The notes under the pieces: model-generated
What the model saw: only the letters and a program-made list of their open reading frames with translations
Told to the model about the DNA's origin: nothing
Database searches by the model: none
NCBI GenBank assembly: GCA_021399435.1
Contig: JAJTUP010000068.1
Coordinates: forward strand, 62,001-126,000
DNA: 64,000 bases
Reading direction: 5' to 3'
Source of the DNA: Diaporthe sp. PMI_573
Taxonomy: Eukaryota; Ascomycota; Sordariomycetes; Diaporthales; Diaporthaceae
Made by a program: the position numbers and the translations under genes
Part shown: in pieces, positions 33,095 to 44,093 of the stretch
Numbering within the stretch: position 1 is the first letter of the stretch
Layout: each line of letters opens with the position of its first letter

Positions 33095-33315
33095 AAGACA
33101 AGAAAATTATCTGTTTTTGTGACCTCGAATTGATCAGTGGTTGAAGCTGTGTTAGGAAGTACCCTATGCCATGTTCCGGGCTTAGCTAGCCCGGAAGATG
33201 GTCCCGCACTATGTTCCCGGTCTGGCTAACCGGGAGGATGGCATAGGGTACTTCCTAACACAGCTTCAACCACTGATCAATTCGAGGTCACAAAAACAGA
33301 TAATTTTCTTGTCTT
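33095..33315. mobile_element. MITE-like element with 78-bp terminal inverted repeats
   Basis: AAGACAAGAAAATTATCTGT begins a 78-bp arm that returns inverted at 33237-33315. The core is the same double stem-loop as at 32243 with changes (CTATGCCAT ends instead of CTGCGCCAT). It has no coding capacity. A MITE or foldback element is the simplest reading; flanking target duplications were not established. It is mirrored at 36925-37145. Confidence 0.7.
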
Positions 33316-33562
33316 GAGAGCTGGGGTTGGTTGGTGGTGGATGGTTGGGGGCTGCGATTTTGGTTAGAGCATCTGGTGGCGTTGGTGGTAGATGTCACGG
33401 TTTTGGCACCGTATCGGCCTCTCGTCCTCTATATGCATTGCATGCTTTCTCGCCGGGCTGATCACCCGGTTAGAAAGGCCGGGCTGATCACCCCGCTAGT
33501 TGACAATCTTGAGTGATACTGTGGATAGTTATAGAATTGAACGAGCAATCTAATCCAGTCAC

Positions 33563-33722
33563 TTTCGTGGCTTTACGTTTCGTGGCTGTATATTCCGTGA
33601 AGGTACGCTTCGTGGCTGTATGTTTCGTAGCCGTAGATTGCGTGGCTGTATATTTCGTGGCCGTAGATTGCGTGGCTGCATGTTCCGTGGCTGTATGTTT
33701 CATGGCCGTATATTCCGTTTCC
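33563..33722. repeat. 15-bp minisatellite (left arm)
   Basis: About ten imperfect 15-bp units of the form TTCCGTGGCTGTATA cover this stretch. On the minus strand they read as a Thr-Ala-Thr-Lys-type pentapeptide repeat. The mirror lies at 36517-36676. Confidence 0.8.
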
Positions 33723-34766
33723 ATAGCTCTCTCGGGCTGGAATGAAGTCACATAAAATCAGAGAGATTTTCAAAAAATGCAGTTCCAGTTTCAGAATTGC
33801 AACAGAAGTACGTACGATCAGTAGTGCAGGGTCGCCGCGAACCAGACCTCAGTCTCCAGAGCATCATGCGAGGATAAATCCATAGCCTGTCTCCAGAGAC
33901 AGGACAGAACATTCTTTGAAAGTGTATCATTTAAATAGCGGCGACCTAGACCCCAGGCTATTCATAATTGATCAAAATGCCACTAATAATGAGCCAGGAG
34001 TAGCTGGCTCAGTATTAGATAATAAAAACTATTTCTATAACTCTCAAAGGCATCTAAATCCCCATCTTCCGGTACAGGCGTCAAGGGGCCCACAGAACGT
34101 TGATAATTTGTATTGTCACCGTCGGCTCCGATGCCCACAGCACCTCACTAGTCTTAGACCGTAGGGGATCCTGATCTAGGGTTTTGAAAGTTGATTGCGC
34201 CTGGTCAGTTGAGGAAGACGAAGGTGCCTGGCTCCCATGCCGGTTAAGCAACATAGAGTCGTTTTCGGATGCTTCGCCGTGCTCAGCACGAACACTGAGA
34301 AAAATGCTAGTCCTCATGTCGCTTAACCATCTTTCTGATACACTCCGATCCCCAAACTGGTTCATAAAATTCGTTGATTATGCCTGAAGGAAAGTCTCCG
34401 TGCATTCAAGCCATAGAAAATATTAGTAAATATTGCGAGGGTATGCTATTCGTGGCGTGGGTTTTGATGCTCACTTACCTTGATGGACAGTTCTGAGAAG
34501 CCAACAAATGAAAGTCCTCCTTGGGCATTGCAAAGGGCTCACATGAGGTAGGAGAGCTGCTTGCTCGAATAATTTGAATGCCAAAGCAGTGGAATTTGAG
34601 GCTTCGGTACTGTATATTCAAATACTCGACAGAAGTCCTGTTTTTTGAAAGGTTACATCATGGCTGTTGGATTGAGTACAGGGACTTGTGGCACGCAGGA
34701 AACTTTGTTGCATGTAAATGTTCATTTTTAGAGGTAATTTACTGTGGCATCATATTATTTATTTTT

Positions 34767-35399
34767 CGAATAAAGTACGTATGTAGTAGTAAAGAAATCG
34801 GTACTGTACAATACAGTAGTGTACTTATGCTAATGTCTTATGCCCTGTTATAGCAAGCGAGCCTTCTATGTACGTTACCTCATAGTGTATCTGCCGTACA
34901 TAATAACGTACTATATTATCTAGACCCTTCATTCTAAAAAGAGTTACAAAGTACGGCGGACTTAATTAGTGTAAAATATGGTTTTCTTTACAGTTCTTTC
35001 CATGTTTTAAAGGTTGGTTCGACATTAGAAAACTAAAATTAACAATCAATCTTATGTACTGTCTGTACATATGTACATAGTACTTGTGACAATTTGTATT
35101 CTTCAATTCTCTCCTAAGCTTGAATACAGTACAGTAACAATTATGTGCAGTACGCTACTAGGTATTCCCAAGTATTTCAGGAAAGTATCGTATTTGTTAT
35201 GTATTAAAAATACCACAAATCCAAATAATATCGAATACTTAATAATGCGGTAATCTTACAAAGGCCTTTACATAGGAGAAGAACCTTACAGTAAATAGCT
35301 CGCCGAGCAATAGCAAAGATTCATGGTTGGATTAGGGATGCAGAAGCATTATCGGTGGTATTTTTACGGTCATTATGCTAGAGCCCTTCGGTGTCACAA
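34767..35399. other. AT-rich spacer between the palindrome arms
   Basis: It is AT-rich with many GTAC motifs. No gene, RNA or origin motif was recognised. Confidence 0.5.
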
Positions 35400-35473
35400 A
35401 AGGTTACACACACACACACACACACAATTTATTCCGCCCGGCGGGCTTAACCCGAAAGGGCAACTATGGCTTG
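35400..35473 (-). mobile_element. GC-hairpin plus (GT)n tail of a non-LTR-type element
   Basis: Read on the minus strand: GTTGCCCTTTCGGG, CCCGCCGGGCG and then a (GT)n run. Almost the same 60 bp recur at 56236-56300 in the same orientation. A shared GC-rich end followed by a dinucleotide tail fits the 3' ends of two strongly 5'-truncated retroposons (LINE or SINE type). This is inference from two copies. Confidence 0.55.
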
Positions 35474-36924
35474 AAAATAAATAATATGATGCCACAGTAA
35501 ATTACCTCTAAAAATGAACATTTACATGCAACAAAGTTTCCTGCGTGCCACAAGTCCCTGTACTCAATCCAACAGCCATGATGTAACCTTTCAAAAAACA
35601 GGACTTCTGTCGAGTATTTGAATATACAGTACCGAAGCCTCAAATTCCACTGCTTTGGCATTCAAATTATTCGAGCAAGCAGCTCTCCTACCTCATGTGA
35701 GCCCTTTGCAATGCCCAAGGAGGACTTTCATTTGTTGGCTTCTCAGAACTGTCCATCAAGGTAAGTGAGCATCAAAACCCACGCCACGAATAGCATACCC
35801 TCGCAATATTTACTAATATTTTCTATGGCTTGAATGCACGGAGACTTTCCTTCAGGCATAATCAACGAATTTTATGAACCAGTTTGGGGATCGGAGTGTA
35901 TCAGAAAGATGGTTAAGCGACATGAGGACTAGCATTTTTCTCAGTGTTCGTGCTGAGCACGGCGAAGCATCCGAAAACGACTCTATGTTGCTTAACCGGC
36001 ATGGGAGCCAGGCACCTTCGTCTTCCTCAACTGACCAGGCGCAATCAACTTTCAAAACCCTAGATCAGGATCCCCTACGGTCTAAGACTAGTGAGGTGCT
36101 GTGGGCATCGGAGCCGACGGTGACAATACAAATTATCAACGTTCTGTGGGCCCCTTGACGCCTGTACCGGAAGATGGGGATTTAGATGCCTTTGAGAGTT
36201 ATAGAAATAGTTTTTATTATCTAATACCGAGCCAGCTACTCCTGGCTCATTATTAGTGGCATTTTGATCAATTATGAATAGCCTGGGGTCTAGGTCGCCG
36301 CTATTTAAATGATACACTTTCAAAGAATGTTCTGTCCTGTCTCTGGAGACAGGCTATGGATTTATCCTCGCATGATGCTCTGGAGACTGAGGTCTGGTTC
36401 GCGGCGACCCTGCACTACTGATCGTACGTACTTCTGTTGCAATTCTGAAACTGGAACTGCATTTTTTGAAAATCTCTCTGATTTTATGTGACTTCATTCC
36501 AGCCCGAGAGAGCTATGGAAACGGAATATACGGCCATGAAACATACAGCCACGGAACATGCAGCCACGCAATCTACGGCCACGAAATATACAGCCACGCA
36601 ATCTACGGCTACGAAACATACAGCCACGAAGCGTACCTTCACGGAATATACAGCCACGAAACGTAAAGCCACGAAAGTGACTGGATTAGATTGCTCGTTC
36701 AATTCTATAACTATCCACAGTATCACTCAAGATTGTCAACTAGCGGGGTGATCAGCCCGGCCTTTCTAACCAGGGTGATCAGCCCGGCGAGAAAGCATGC
36801 AATGCATATAGAGGACGAGAGGCCGATACGGTGCCAAAACCGTGACATCTACCACCAACGCCACCAGATGCTCTAACCAAAATCGCAGCCCCCAACCATC
36901 CACCACCAACCAACCCCAGCTCTC

Positions 36925-37145
36925 AAGACAAGAAAATTATCTGTTTTTGTGACCTCGAATTGATCAGTGGTTGAAGCTGTGTTAGGAAGTACCCTATGCC
37001 ATCCTCCCGGTTAGCCAGACCGGGAACATAGTGCGGGACCATCTTCCGGGCTAGCTAAGCCCGGAACATGGCATAGGGTACTTCCTAACACAGCTTCAAC
37101 CACTGATCAATTCGAGGTCACAAAAACAGATAATTTTCTTGTCTT
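36925..37145. mobile_element. MITE-like element, right-arm copy
   Basis: Inverted copy of 33095-33315, with identical stems and loops. Confidence 0.7.
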
Positions 37146-38247
37146 TTCTCTTTTTCCTCTCCGCCGCCCTCTCGAAACTTGCCCCGTTTGTCTCTTACTC
37201 CGTCTAATCATGTCGAATTTTCTCGAGGAATTGTTCCTTCTCCTTGGTAATCTCATTTTCTGGAGTGCGCCGAACAAATTGGTACATGGTTCTACGACCA
37301 TGTTCTCGGCTTCCACTATGTCGTCGACATCCTCCTGTTCTTTCTCGATCTTGCATTGCAGGTGCTTGTCTCCTTGCTTGCAGCAGCTTCAGATTTGTAA
37401 CGCCCACTTCCGATTGGCATGCATATGCCATCGCCTCATCGTCACATATGTCAGCCTCGCCCAGCAAGTCAATAGTGTCCCCAATGCTAGCAATTCCGTT
37501 GGTTCTCTAGCCTTGTATTGCCGCTCTTCTCGGTATTACTGTCGTCATCGGTCATCATAGTATAGGAGGGACAGGGACGGGATTATGGCAGGGAGGGATT
37601 CAGACATAACAGGCGAGATGGACTCGCTCCAGTCGGCGGGCGTTGTATTCCGGTCCCTTCGTTCGCTACAGCGAGAGACTAGTCAACCGGGATCGAGGTG
37701 CGTGTGTGTAAAGGCGATTGTGGTTTTGCAACGAATCCCACGGGTTTTTGGTAAAGAATTCTGGTTGTTATAGTTGTCGGAAGCGCCTGCCCCCAACTCT
37801 CCTCCTGCATATTTCCACCTGTCCGCCCACCAAGATACCGGACTCTCCCTGGCCCAAATCCCACCGCCAAGCAAACAGTCAATCCACCACCAACTCCAGC
37901 TCTCTACCCTGCGCCATCCTCCCGGTTGGCCAGACCGGGAACATAGTGCTGGACCATCCTCCGGGCTGGCTAAGCCCGGAACATGGCGCAGGGTAGCGGG
38001 AGGAACAGGGAGGGGCGCGGGTTTAGGTTCAGACCTGAGTCGGCGTTGCATTCCAGTCCCCCCTTTTTTTTTGGGGGGGGGGGGGTTGGTTTGTTCTTCT
38101 TGTTGTTGTAATTCAGGAGGCGGTGTGCCAGCAAGAAATTTGATTGCCATCTGGATCCAAACCAGCAGAAAGAATTATGTACATCAGCTTCCTGAGTGCC
38201 ATTACACACTGCTGAACATAATATCCGGATTCATTGTCCTTCAATAT

Positions 38248-38505
38248 CTATCGAATGTTTGAGAGGCAGCTGGTAGGCTGTTTTGAATCTTTCTTGCGCT
38301 GCTTCGGCGTCTTTTTAACCTTGTCTGCTGGCGCCTCGTTATCGGTGTCACCTCTGGGGGCTCGGTGAGTGTCAGTAGTGCTAGTGCCAGCCTCTGGTGG
38401 CGGCGTAGCCAACTGCGCGGTCTTGAGAGGTTTCACAGCTTTCGAGCTGCTGCGGGTCTGCCTTCCTTGCATCTTTACTGCATTTGAGGAAGATGTTGTC
38501 GCCAT
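38248..38505 (-). CDS. Small basic hypothetical protein, right-arm copy
   Basis: Identical inverted copy of the protein at 31735-31992, with the same TATA-like flank. Both copies being intact is a consequence of arm identity, not independent evidence of selection. Confidence 0.35.
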   Translation of the reverse strand: MATTSSSNAVKMQGRQTRSSSKAVKPLKTAQLATPPPEAGTSTTDTHRAPRGDTDNEAPADKVKKTPKQRKKDSKQPTSCLSNIR

Positions 38506-39249
38506 CTTCGGATTGGATGTTTTTGTAGAAATGACTTCTTCTGGTGAATGAATTGTGACGCAGGAATAATATGAATAAAAATGTTTCGAGAGTCTGTTTT
38601 CCTTCTTTTTTTCTGGCGACGGCGGCGGGATTGACTTATATTTATACTTGGTCTGCATCACAGTATAAAGCATTCATGGACAAATTAAACTTGCATTAAG
38701 ACTAAGGAAAACGAGAAACCTCGTTTTGAATCTTTAATAGTAAATTTTAGAATATTAAGTCCCAAATAGAGTAATCATAAACTTTAAAAGCCAAAATATA
38801 TGATTTTAAAGTCAAGAAACAGAAATACTAGTTGTTGGAAGGCAGCACTTCGGGCCCGTCGGAGGCCCGGTGGAGGGCGCCGTAGCTGTCACGCCAAATC
38901 TGGGACCTTACGGTACGTACCCAGATTTACACGTGATCACGCTCCGTCTACTTAAGACGAGCATCCATCGCATCTATAGCTTAGAGAGACTCAATCTCAT
39001 CCATATCTACAATACTCACACCAAAGGCCATATCAAACATGTGACCAGTGAGCCGTGGTGATTCCGTGGAGCTCCCTCTACATCAGTCTCCTGTAGAGCA
39101 CGACAGTAGCATCGGCGAAAGGCACCGCAGCACAGCTCAGGCCCATACGGCGCCCAGGTCAGGGCTGAGCCTCGCTCAGGCCAGCGTGCATCGGGGAAGT
39201 TGTGGGCTTTATGTATTATATATTCGGCATTGTACTAAGTTCCTAAACT

Positions 39250-40265
39250 TAGATAATGGAAAGGATGGCTACGCCGCTTTCCAAAGACCGAGGAATGGTG
39301 AGCAAAAGGCCGGGTGTTAGTTTAACCCAGCAGAAAAGATCAAACTCTCAAACAAACAGAACCTTGGACGCAACTACCTTTGATACATCCTGACGACGTC
39401 GAGGAGTGATCTCGCCGCCGCAATAATGTAAACAATGTTGGTCACGGTGACTGCACCGCTCATGCGTCTTGAAATGATCTTCCGGTCTCTTAGATCTGCT
39501 CCTCGCTCTGTAAAGTACTATCCACTCGAAGAAAATATATAAGAGTAAGGAAGCCTTCTTTAAGTACTGATGGAAATTCTACGAGCATCACCTTTATACA
39601 GTATCCCTTAGCAAGAACAAGGTAAAACATCGTCGTATGGGTCGTAGTATCCCTGCAGGTCACTACAAGGGTTGTGGCTAAGCCGGTGCAAGGACACGTA
39701 AGGCGTGGCCAGACTCATCATATATACACAGGGAGCCCCAATCCTGGTCTATATCCTTTACCTGGTTTATCACTTTGATGTTAAACTAGTAGTGGCCTGT
39801 AGGGTTTATGTTAGCAGGTTGTCGGCGGGTTAGAGGAAACCAGATGAGGTATGATTCTGTTAGATCACTCATTGTCGCTTTGTAAAGATTTGAGACAATT
39901 GAAAAAGACATCCACAATGACTTACAGCTTATTTAGAGCTAGTGTCGGCCTACGGTTGTATATCAACATGGTTAGGCAACTGACTGAATGAAAAAAGTAC
40001 GAATTAAGGATTCGTAAAAGGCAACCGGTGATAGGTAATGAAACGGAAATTTGGTAATTATATAGTATTATAAAATTGAATGAATCTTTAGAAAACAAAA
40101 TAGCCACAAATACGCAAATATCCTAATTTAAGGACTAAGAAAACATGTACGAGGCTCAGAGTTATAAGGGGATCTGAAGCCTATAAATCCATACGATAAA
40201 TAAGTGATAAAGTATGCTTGCCTTTTGACGCATTTCCAATCTAAAAGTTTGAATTAAGCAGGGAA
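39250..40265. other. Stretch without recognisable gene
   Basis: No supported feature was found. Confidence 0.35.
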
Positions 40266-40269
40266 CAAG

Positions 40270-40662
40270 ATGTCCGCCGGTGATGTTCGTGAAAAGGCGT
40301 TGCCCCCAATACCGCTTGTACCCGAGAGGCGCCCTGTACCACCAGCCCGCCTCCATGATCGGCCGATGCTGAGTGCCGGACCCACGATACCTAAAGAACT
40401 GTACGAAGGACTTCTGAGTCGCATACGGATACTTGAAGTAGAGCGAAATCAAAGGGAAGATGAGATTGCCAGGACTCGCCAAGAAAACCAGAGACTTCGC
40501 CTGGAGGTTCAACACTACACTAGCACTATCGAGAAGATTGCTTCCGCCTTGGACGCAATATTTACAGAATTCTTATCAACCCGACAACAATCGCATTTAT
40601 CTCAAGCCTCAATCCTAAAAGATATTATCAAAATTTATAGGTCGTCGTCACTTTGCTTATGA
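40270..40662 (+). CDS. Small coiled-coil protein (130 aa)
   Basis: ATG opens MSAGDVREKALPPIPLVPER, a Pro-rich head, followed by an extended coiled coil (LLSRIRILEVERNQREDEIA, RQENQRLRLEVQHYTSTIEK) and a helical end (SHLSQASILKDIIKIY). There is no catalytic or DNA-binding motif. A decayed partial copy at 12443-12655 shows the gene has been duplicated inside this region, perhaps as cargo of a mobile element. The frame is intact here. Function is unknown; a dimerising adaptor is only a guess from shape. Confidence 0.55.
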   Translation: MSAGDVREKALPPIPLVPERRPVPPARLHDRPMLSAGPTIPKELYEGLLSRIRILEVERNQREDEIARTRQENQRLRLEVQHYTSTIEKIASALDAIFTEFLSTRQQSHLSQASILKDIIKIYRSSSLCL

Positions 40663-40929
40663 ATCGGATGATATTGTCTATCGTCTGCATCGTGGTCATC
40701 CCATCAGTTCAGAAAGAGCCAGACAACGCGGTCACCTGAAGGCTCCTACCGATGCTTGTCCCCTTTCCAGGGCGCTTCGCCGGTGTTTCCACCCCCCCCC
40801 CATATGTACCCAGAGCACACGATTATTAAGGATTCGTAAGAAGCAACCAGTAATAGGTAAAACCGCAAGGAAACACAGGATCAAATCATATCGGCGATAT
40901 CCACTGAGGTTCAACAGATCGACTGGCCA

Positions 40930-41179
40930 AGCGACGGCGAGGGCGACTTCTCGAGCGACGGGCAGATAGATGGGCAGATTGACAGGCAGATATGAGTCGT
41001 TGACGCGTGATTCTTTACGACGGGGTCGGTTGTTCATCCTGTCGCGTAGGGTAGATTCAGGGATGTTAAAGATCCGTGCAGCCTGACGTGTACTTAAGGG
41101 TTTCTTTTGATTTTTTTTTAGATTTCTCAATTGCCTGGAGTGCTAGTTTGATTTTCTCCTCTTTTGAGTAGATTGGCAT
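40930..41179 (-). pseudogene. pogo/Fot1-type transposase N-terminus (psq HTH)
   Basis: It starts MPIYSKEEKIKLALQAIE, continues after a one-base slip in a poly-A run as LSTRQAARIFNIPESTLRDR and MNNRPRRKES. This is the pipsqueak-type helix-turn-helix that opens pogo/Fot1 (Tc1-mariner superfamily) transposases. The CENPB-type HTH and DDE domain are absent. It is a short, frameshifted relic. Confidence 0.75.
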
Positions 41180-41390
41180 TGTGGATGTTGATTTCTAGCG
41201 TGTTGAAGAGAAAGGCTTGCAAAAAAGATGCTAGGGCCCGAGTTCCAATGGACAGTACGATTGTATTGTTGCCAATAAGTGCAAAAAGGTTATCGCAACC
41301 CTCATAACATTTGTTAATGACACAGCCGCTGACTTGATCTGATCACAGATCATAGCCGATTTCATTCGACTATCCAGAGTGTTGCGAGTT

Positions 41391-41899
41391 CTTATTCATT
41401 TGAAGCGCCACATACAGCCGGTGAGGTTTATCGTCAGATCCAGCTAAACCCAGACATATCACGAGACTCCAGCGATGACAATAACGCCTTCGAGTTTGAC
41501 GACGAATACGAAGTGTGGCAACAGACGAGAGAAAAGACGGACCGTATGGTCACCGATCCGATTGCATACTGGCACGAGAAGAGACTCCGATATCCGCGCC
41601 TCTCCCGAATGGCTCTCGATTTTCTTACGATACAGTCGATGTCAGCGGAGTGTGAGCGTCTCTTTTCTGGGGCAGGGCGTATGGTGACGCCATGCAGAAA
41701 CAGACTGGACGCGCGTACCATCTCGATGGCCCAAGTATTGCGGAGTTGGCTGAGGGCAGGGCTGATCGACGAGCTGGACCCGTTGTTTTTACCCGTATGC
41801 GAAGAAAAGGAACGTTCACAACTCGTCACCGCGGGCGACGGCGACGAGAAGGGCGACGGCGAGGTTCACGATAAAAGCAGTGCGTGGTTGCGTGGCTGA
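41391..41899 (+). pseudogene. hAT transposase C-terminal dimerisation domain
   Basis: The frame contains DPIAYWHEKRLRYPRLSRMA, IQSMSAECERLFSGAGRMVT and RNRLDARTISMAQVLRSWL. These are the conserved end of hAT transposases, where the C-terminal domain mediates dimerisation. Upstream an acidic EFDDEYEVWQQ segment fits the family, and before about 41391 the frame closes. Nothing of the catalytic core is present. The domain itself is undamaged. Confidence 0.85.
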
Positions 41900-42057
41900 A
41901 TAAGGGCTGCAGTTGTAATTGGTGGAGTTGTATCAACCTCCAGAAAACGAAGTCGTGATACTAAGACCATACAATTTCAGCCTTCATCCTTTTCCTATTC
42001 TAGAATAGCGTCGCTATGTCCACGGTGTACATACACTCCATTTGACCCTTATATTGA

Positions 42058-42486
42058 TCAATTATGCCGACCTGTGACTGCGCAGCAACGGGCAGGTGTG
42101 TGTGGAAATTGAGGTATTTGCGGGCGAGGGATGGCAAGTGAGCGCCAGTAAGACGGCAGTTGGCCAGGCGTAGACGTAGGGAACTCCCAAGACTCAAAGT
42201 CCGCAACTACGGGATACTTAGGGTCTGACGGGTGATGGAAGTAGTAACGGTCGGCGGTAAGGATGCAGTCGGGGTTATCTAGAGGCACGGCTGGCCCATC
42301 TGGTGTGTCGGCCGTGAGGTAACCATCCCACATATTGTTTGCGAGTATCGCGCACGCGATGCGGGCTGTCTCATGGTGGACAAGGGCTGGTTGGCGGTGG
42401 TTTGTGGCAGTGATATTTGAGTTCCAGTTGGCACAATCCACCTGCCACTGCACCTCGAGCCCCGAGTAGTCAGGGACTTGGGCCAT
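42058..42486 (-). pseudogene. Second fungal HNH-family fragment, N-terminal part
   Basis: Starting MAQVPDYSGLEVQWQVDCAN, then ILANNMWDGYLTADTPDGPA, ILTADRYYFHHPSDPKYPVV and DFESWEFPT, this matches a fungal HNH-domain family different from the one at 13204. The frame reaches RCCAVTGRHN, the first Cys-containing element of the HNH motif, and then stops. The HIVP and N-x-H parts never appear. The protein was cut at the start of its nuclease domain. Confidence 0.55.
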
Positions 42487-42499
42487 CGCTGCAACGCCC

Positions 42500-43110
42500 A
42501 CAAATTGAAATTTGACTAGATAGGGTTAATCTCTGATGACGAATTGACCGATTTCATAAAGTAATTAGTCGATTTGACGACGTCGTGGTGGTGGGCGGGT
42601 GTGTTGAAGTTGGTGGGCAGAGGAGGTTATTCAGGCCGCTTGAACGCGGCTCCAAAACACACCATGTTGGGTGGTGCGACGTTCTGAAATGGCGCGATCT
42701 GATTGGCTGCAGCCGTGATTAGTCAGAAAACCGCGTGTGGCATCCGTTTTACCGCGTACGAATATCCGGATTCCTAAGTAATAACTGAAGGATTCCTCTT
42801 CAGAAATCCGTTCACCCAGTTCTTTCCGAGGGGTTGCAGGTCGCCCTTAGTCTTTTGACCTGGTGGCTCTGCCTCGCCTGGTCGTTAGAATTGTCAGAGG
42901 AGAGAGATACAGCCAGCTGTAAAACTCTGGTTGGCTGTTCGTTGGTTGACGGAGCGTGGCTGATTACGCGATATATAAGTCGGGCGGCCCACATTCGGCC
43001 CACCCCTGATTCGGCCCACCGAAGAAGTCCTTTCCCAAGTTTGTCTGCTGCCAAGGTCACCATCCTGATCACTCTTTAGTGCACGATAATTCTACTACTG
43101 CCGTCCTGTT
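42500..43110. other. Intergenic stretch, probable 5' flank of the next gene
   Basis: A TATATAA motif near 42971 lies about 145 bp before the ATG at 43117 and may serve as a TATA box. Nothing else was recognised. Confidence 0.35.
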
Positions 43111-43116
43111 CCCATC

Positions 43117-43578
43117 ATGGATGCGTATCCACCTGATGCCATACTTCCTCGTACTGAGGAGGGGTGCACACCGTCACTTCAGAGCATTACTGACTCCATC
43201 CTGAACTGCCTTTGCGGCAGTGTCATTGCCTCCCGACCCATCCACGACCACCGCCACCACACTTACCGCCTGATTCAAGAGAAGCCCACCCCGAATCCTC
43301 AACCCATCTACACCAACAAGCAGGCCCGCACCACCGAGAAGCGAGCCTCGGACGAGAATACTGCAGCCAGGATCGTCGCCATACTCCGCACTACCAAAAA
43401 CACGGGCACAAAGCTCAGGGAGGAGCTGGAGGGCCACCACGGCCCAGTCGGCGCGGCGGGCTGGTCAGAGTGGCTGGCCGAGAATATCTTCCACGCCCTG
43501 AGGTCCATGCTCGGCGACAAGCTGGACGGGGACGAGACGAAGTGGGCTGTGGCTCTGACCGACGCGTACCATGTCTAA
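43117..43578 (+). CDS. Hypothetical helical protein, C-terminus cut by retroelement
   Basis: The ATG follows a TATATAA box by about 145 bp. The product (MDAYPPDAILPRTEEGCTPS, SITDSILNCLCGSVIASRP, then WSEWLAENIFHALRSMLGD and WAVALTDAYHV) is mostly helical with no known domain. Its stop codon lies inside CTTAAGCTTAGA, which belongs to the inverted chromovirus tail starting at 43574, so the true C-terminus was replaced. No frame damage is seen. Function is unknown. Confidence 0.45.
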   Translation: MDAYPPDAILPRTEEGCTPSLQSITDSILNCLCGSVIASRPIHDHRHHTYRLIQEKPTPNPQPIYTNKQARTTEKRASDENTAARIVAILRTTKNTGTKLREELEGHHGPVGAAGWSEWLAENIFHALRSMLGDKLDGDETKWAVALTDAYHV

Positions 43579-44093
43579 GCTTAAGGAGAGAAGAAGGAAG
43601 GAAAGAAACTCGCGATGTGCGACGCGTGGAGAAGTTTAATAACCGTGGTCCGTGCCTGTCGCAGGGACCAGCCCCTGCCAGCACCTTGTGGTGGTGTCAG
43701 CCCGTCTAGTGGTGACAACCGCCACACTACCCCCCTCCAAAGCGCGGACGGCAGAGGCGTGCGGGCTTTTAAAGGTGACGCTTGATCTTGGTCTTGGTCT
43801 TGGACCCCAGCTCTCCGTGCGCTGCTACGTTGTCTTCGTCATGATCAGGATCGGCTTCGTCATTGGCAGCGGCTCTGATCCATTCCTGTAGTCGTTTAGG
43901 CGGTCCTGGGGCATCCGGGTGGAGTTGATGAAAGCTTTCTAAGGCAATGGGGGCATTCTTGAAGTTTCTCGCTGGGTACCAAGTATCATCCGGATCGCAG
44001 CCGCGCCAGGCGGCTTGATATTGTAACGTCTTTGTCTTTCCAAGCAGCCGTGAACGTTCTATGTGGTCGACTTCATACTCTGGCTCACCGTTA
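43574..44093 (-). mobile_element. Truncated inverted copy of chromovirus 3' end
   Basis: The reverse complement matches 9964-10485 with only scattered changes (for example TTGGAAAGC against TTAGAAAGC). It includes the chromodomain end of integrase, its stop, the purine tract and the start of the LTR. Both ends are abrupt: one inside integrase, the other inside the LTR. Confidence 0.9.

Larger units (their letters stand above)
30992..34766 (+). repeat. Left arm of 3.78-kb inverted repeat
   Basis: Every open frame here reappears on the opposite strand at 70240 (or 70239) minus its coordinate. The outer end is the GTTTAGG at 30992 (mate CCTAAAC ending at 39248); the inner end is ATTTATTTT near 34766. 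Homopolymer runs such as C13-A9-G6 at 32155 are identical in both arms. The only difference I found is one base in the CACCCGGTTAG/CACCCTGGTTAG stretch near 33470. Confidence 0.95.
35474..39248 (-). repeat. Right arm of 3.78-kb inverted repeat
   Basis: This is the reverse complement of 30992-34766, about 707 bp away across a spacer. It carries the same small gene, hairpin elements, minisatellite and coiled-coil relic in the opposite order. Its inner end abuts a (CA)n-tailed GC-hairpin motif. Confidence 0.95.

Noticed and set aside
30992..39248. Large TIR transposon (Maverick/Polinton or similar)
   Set aside because: No polymerase, integrase or capsid-type gene lies in the arms or spacer; the spacer holds only 0.7 kb of AT-rich DNA.
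24547..41899. One hAT element split by the palindrome (24547-25392 plus 41391-41899)
   Set aside because: The two halves fit the same superfamily, but nothing shows they belong to the same element, and 16 kb of unrelated genes lie between.
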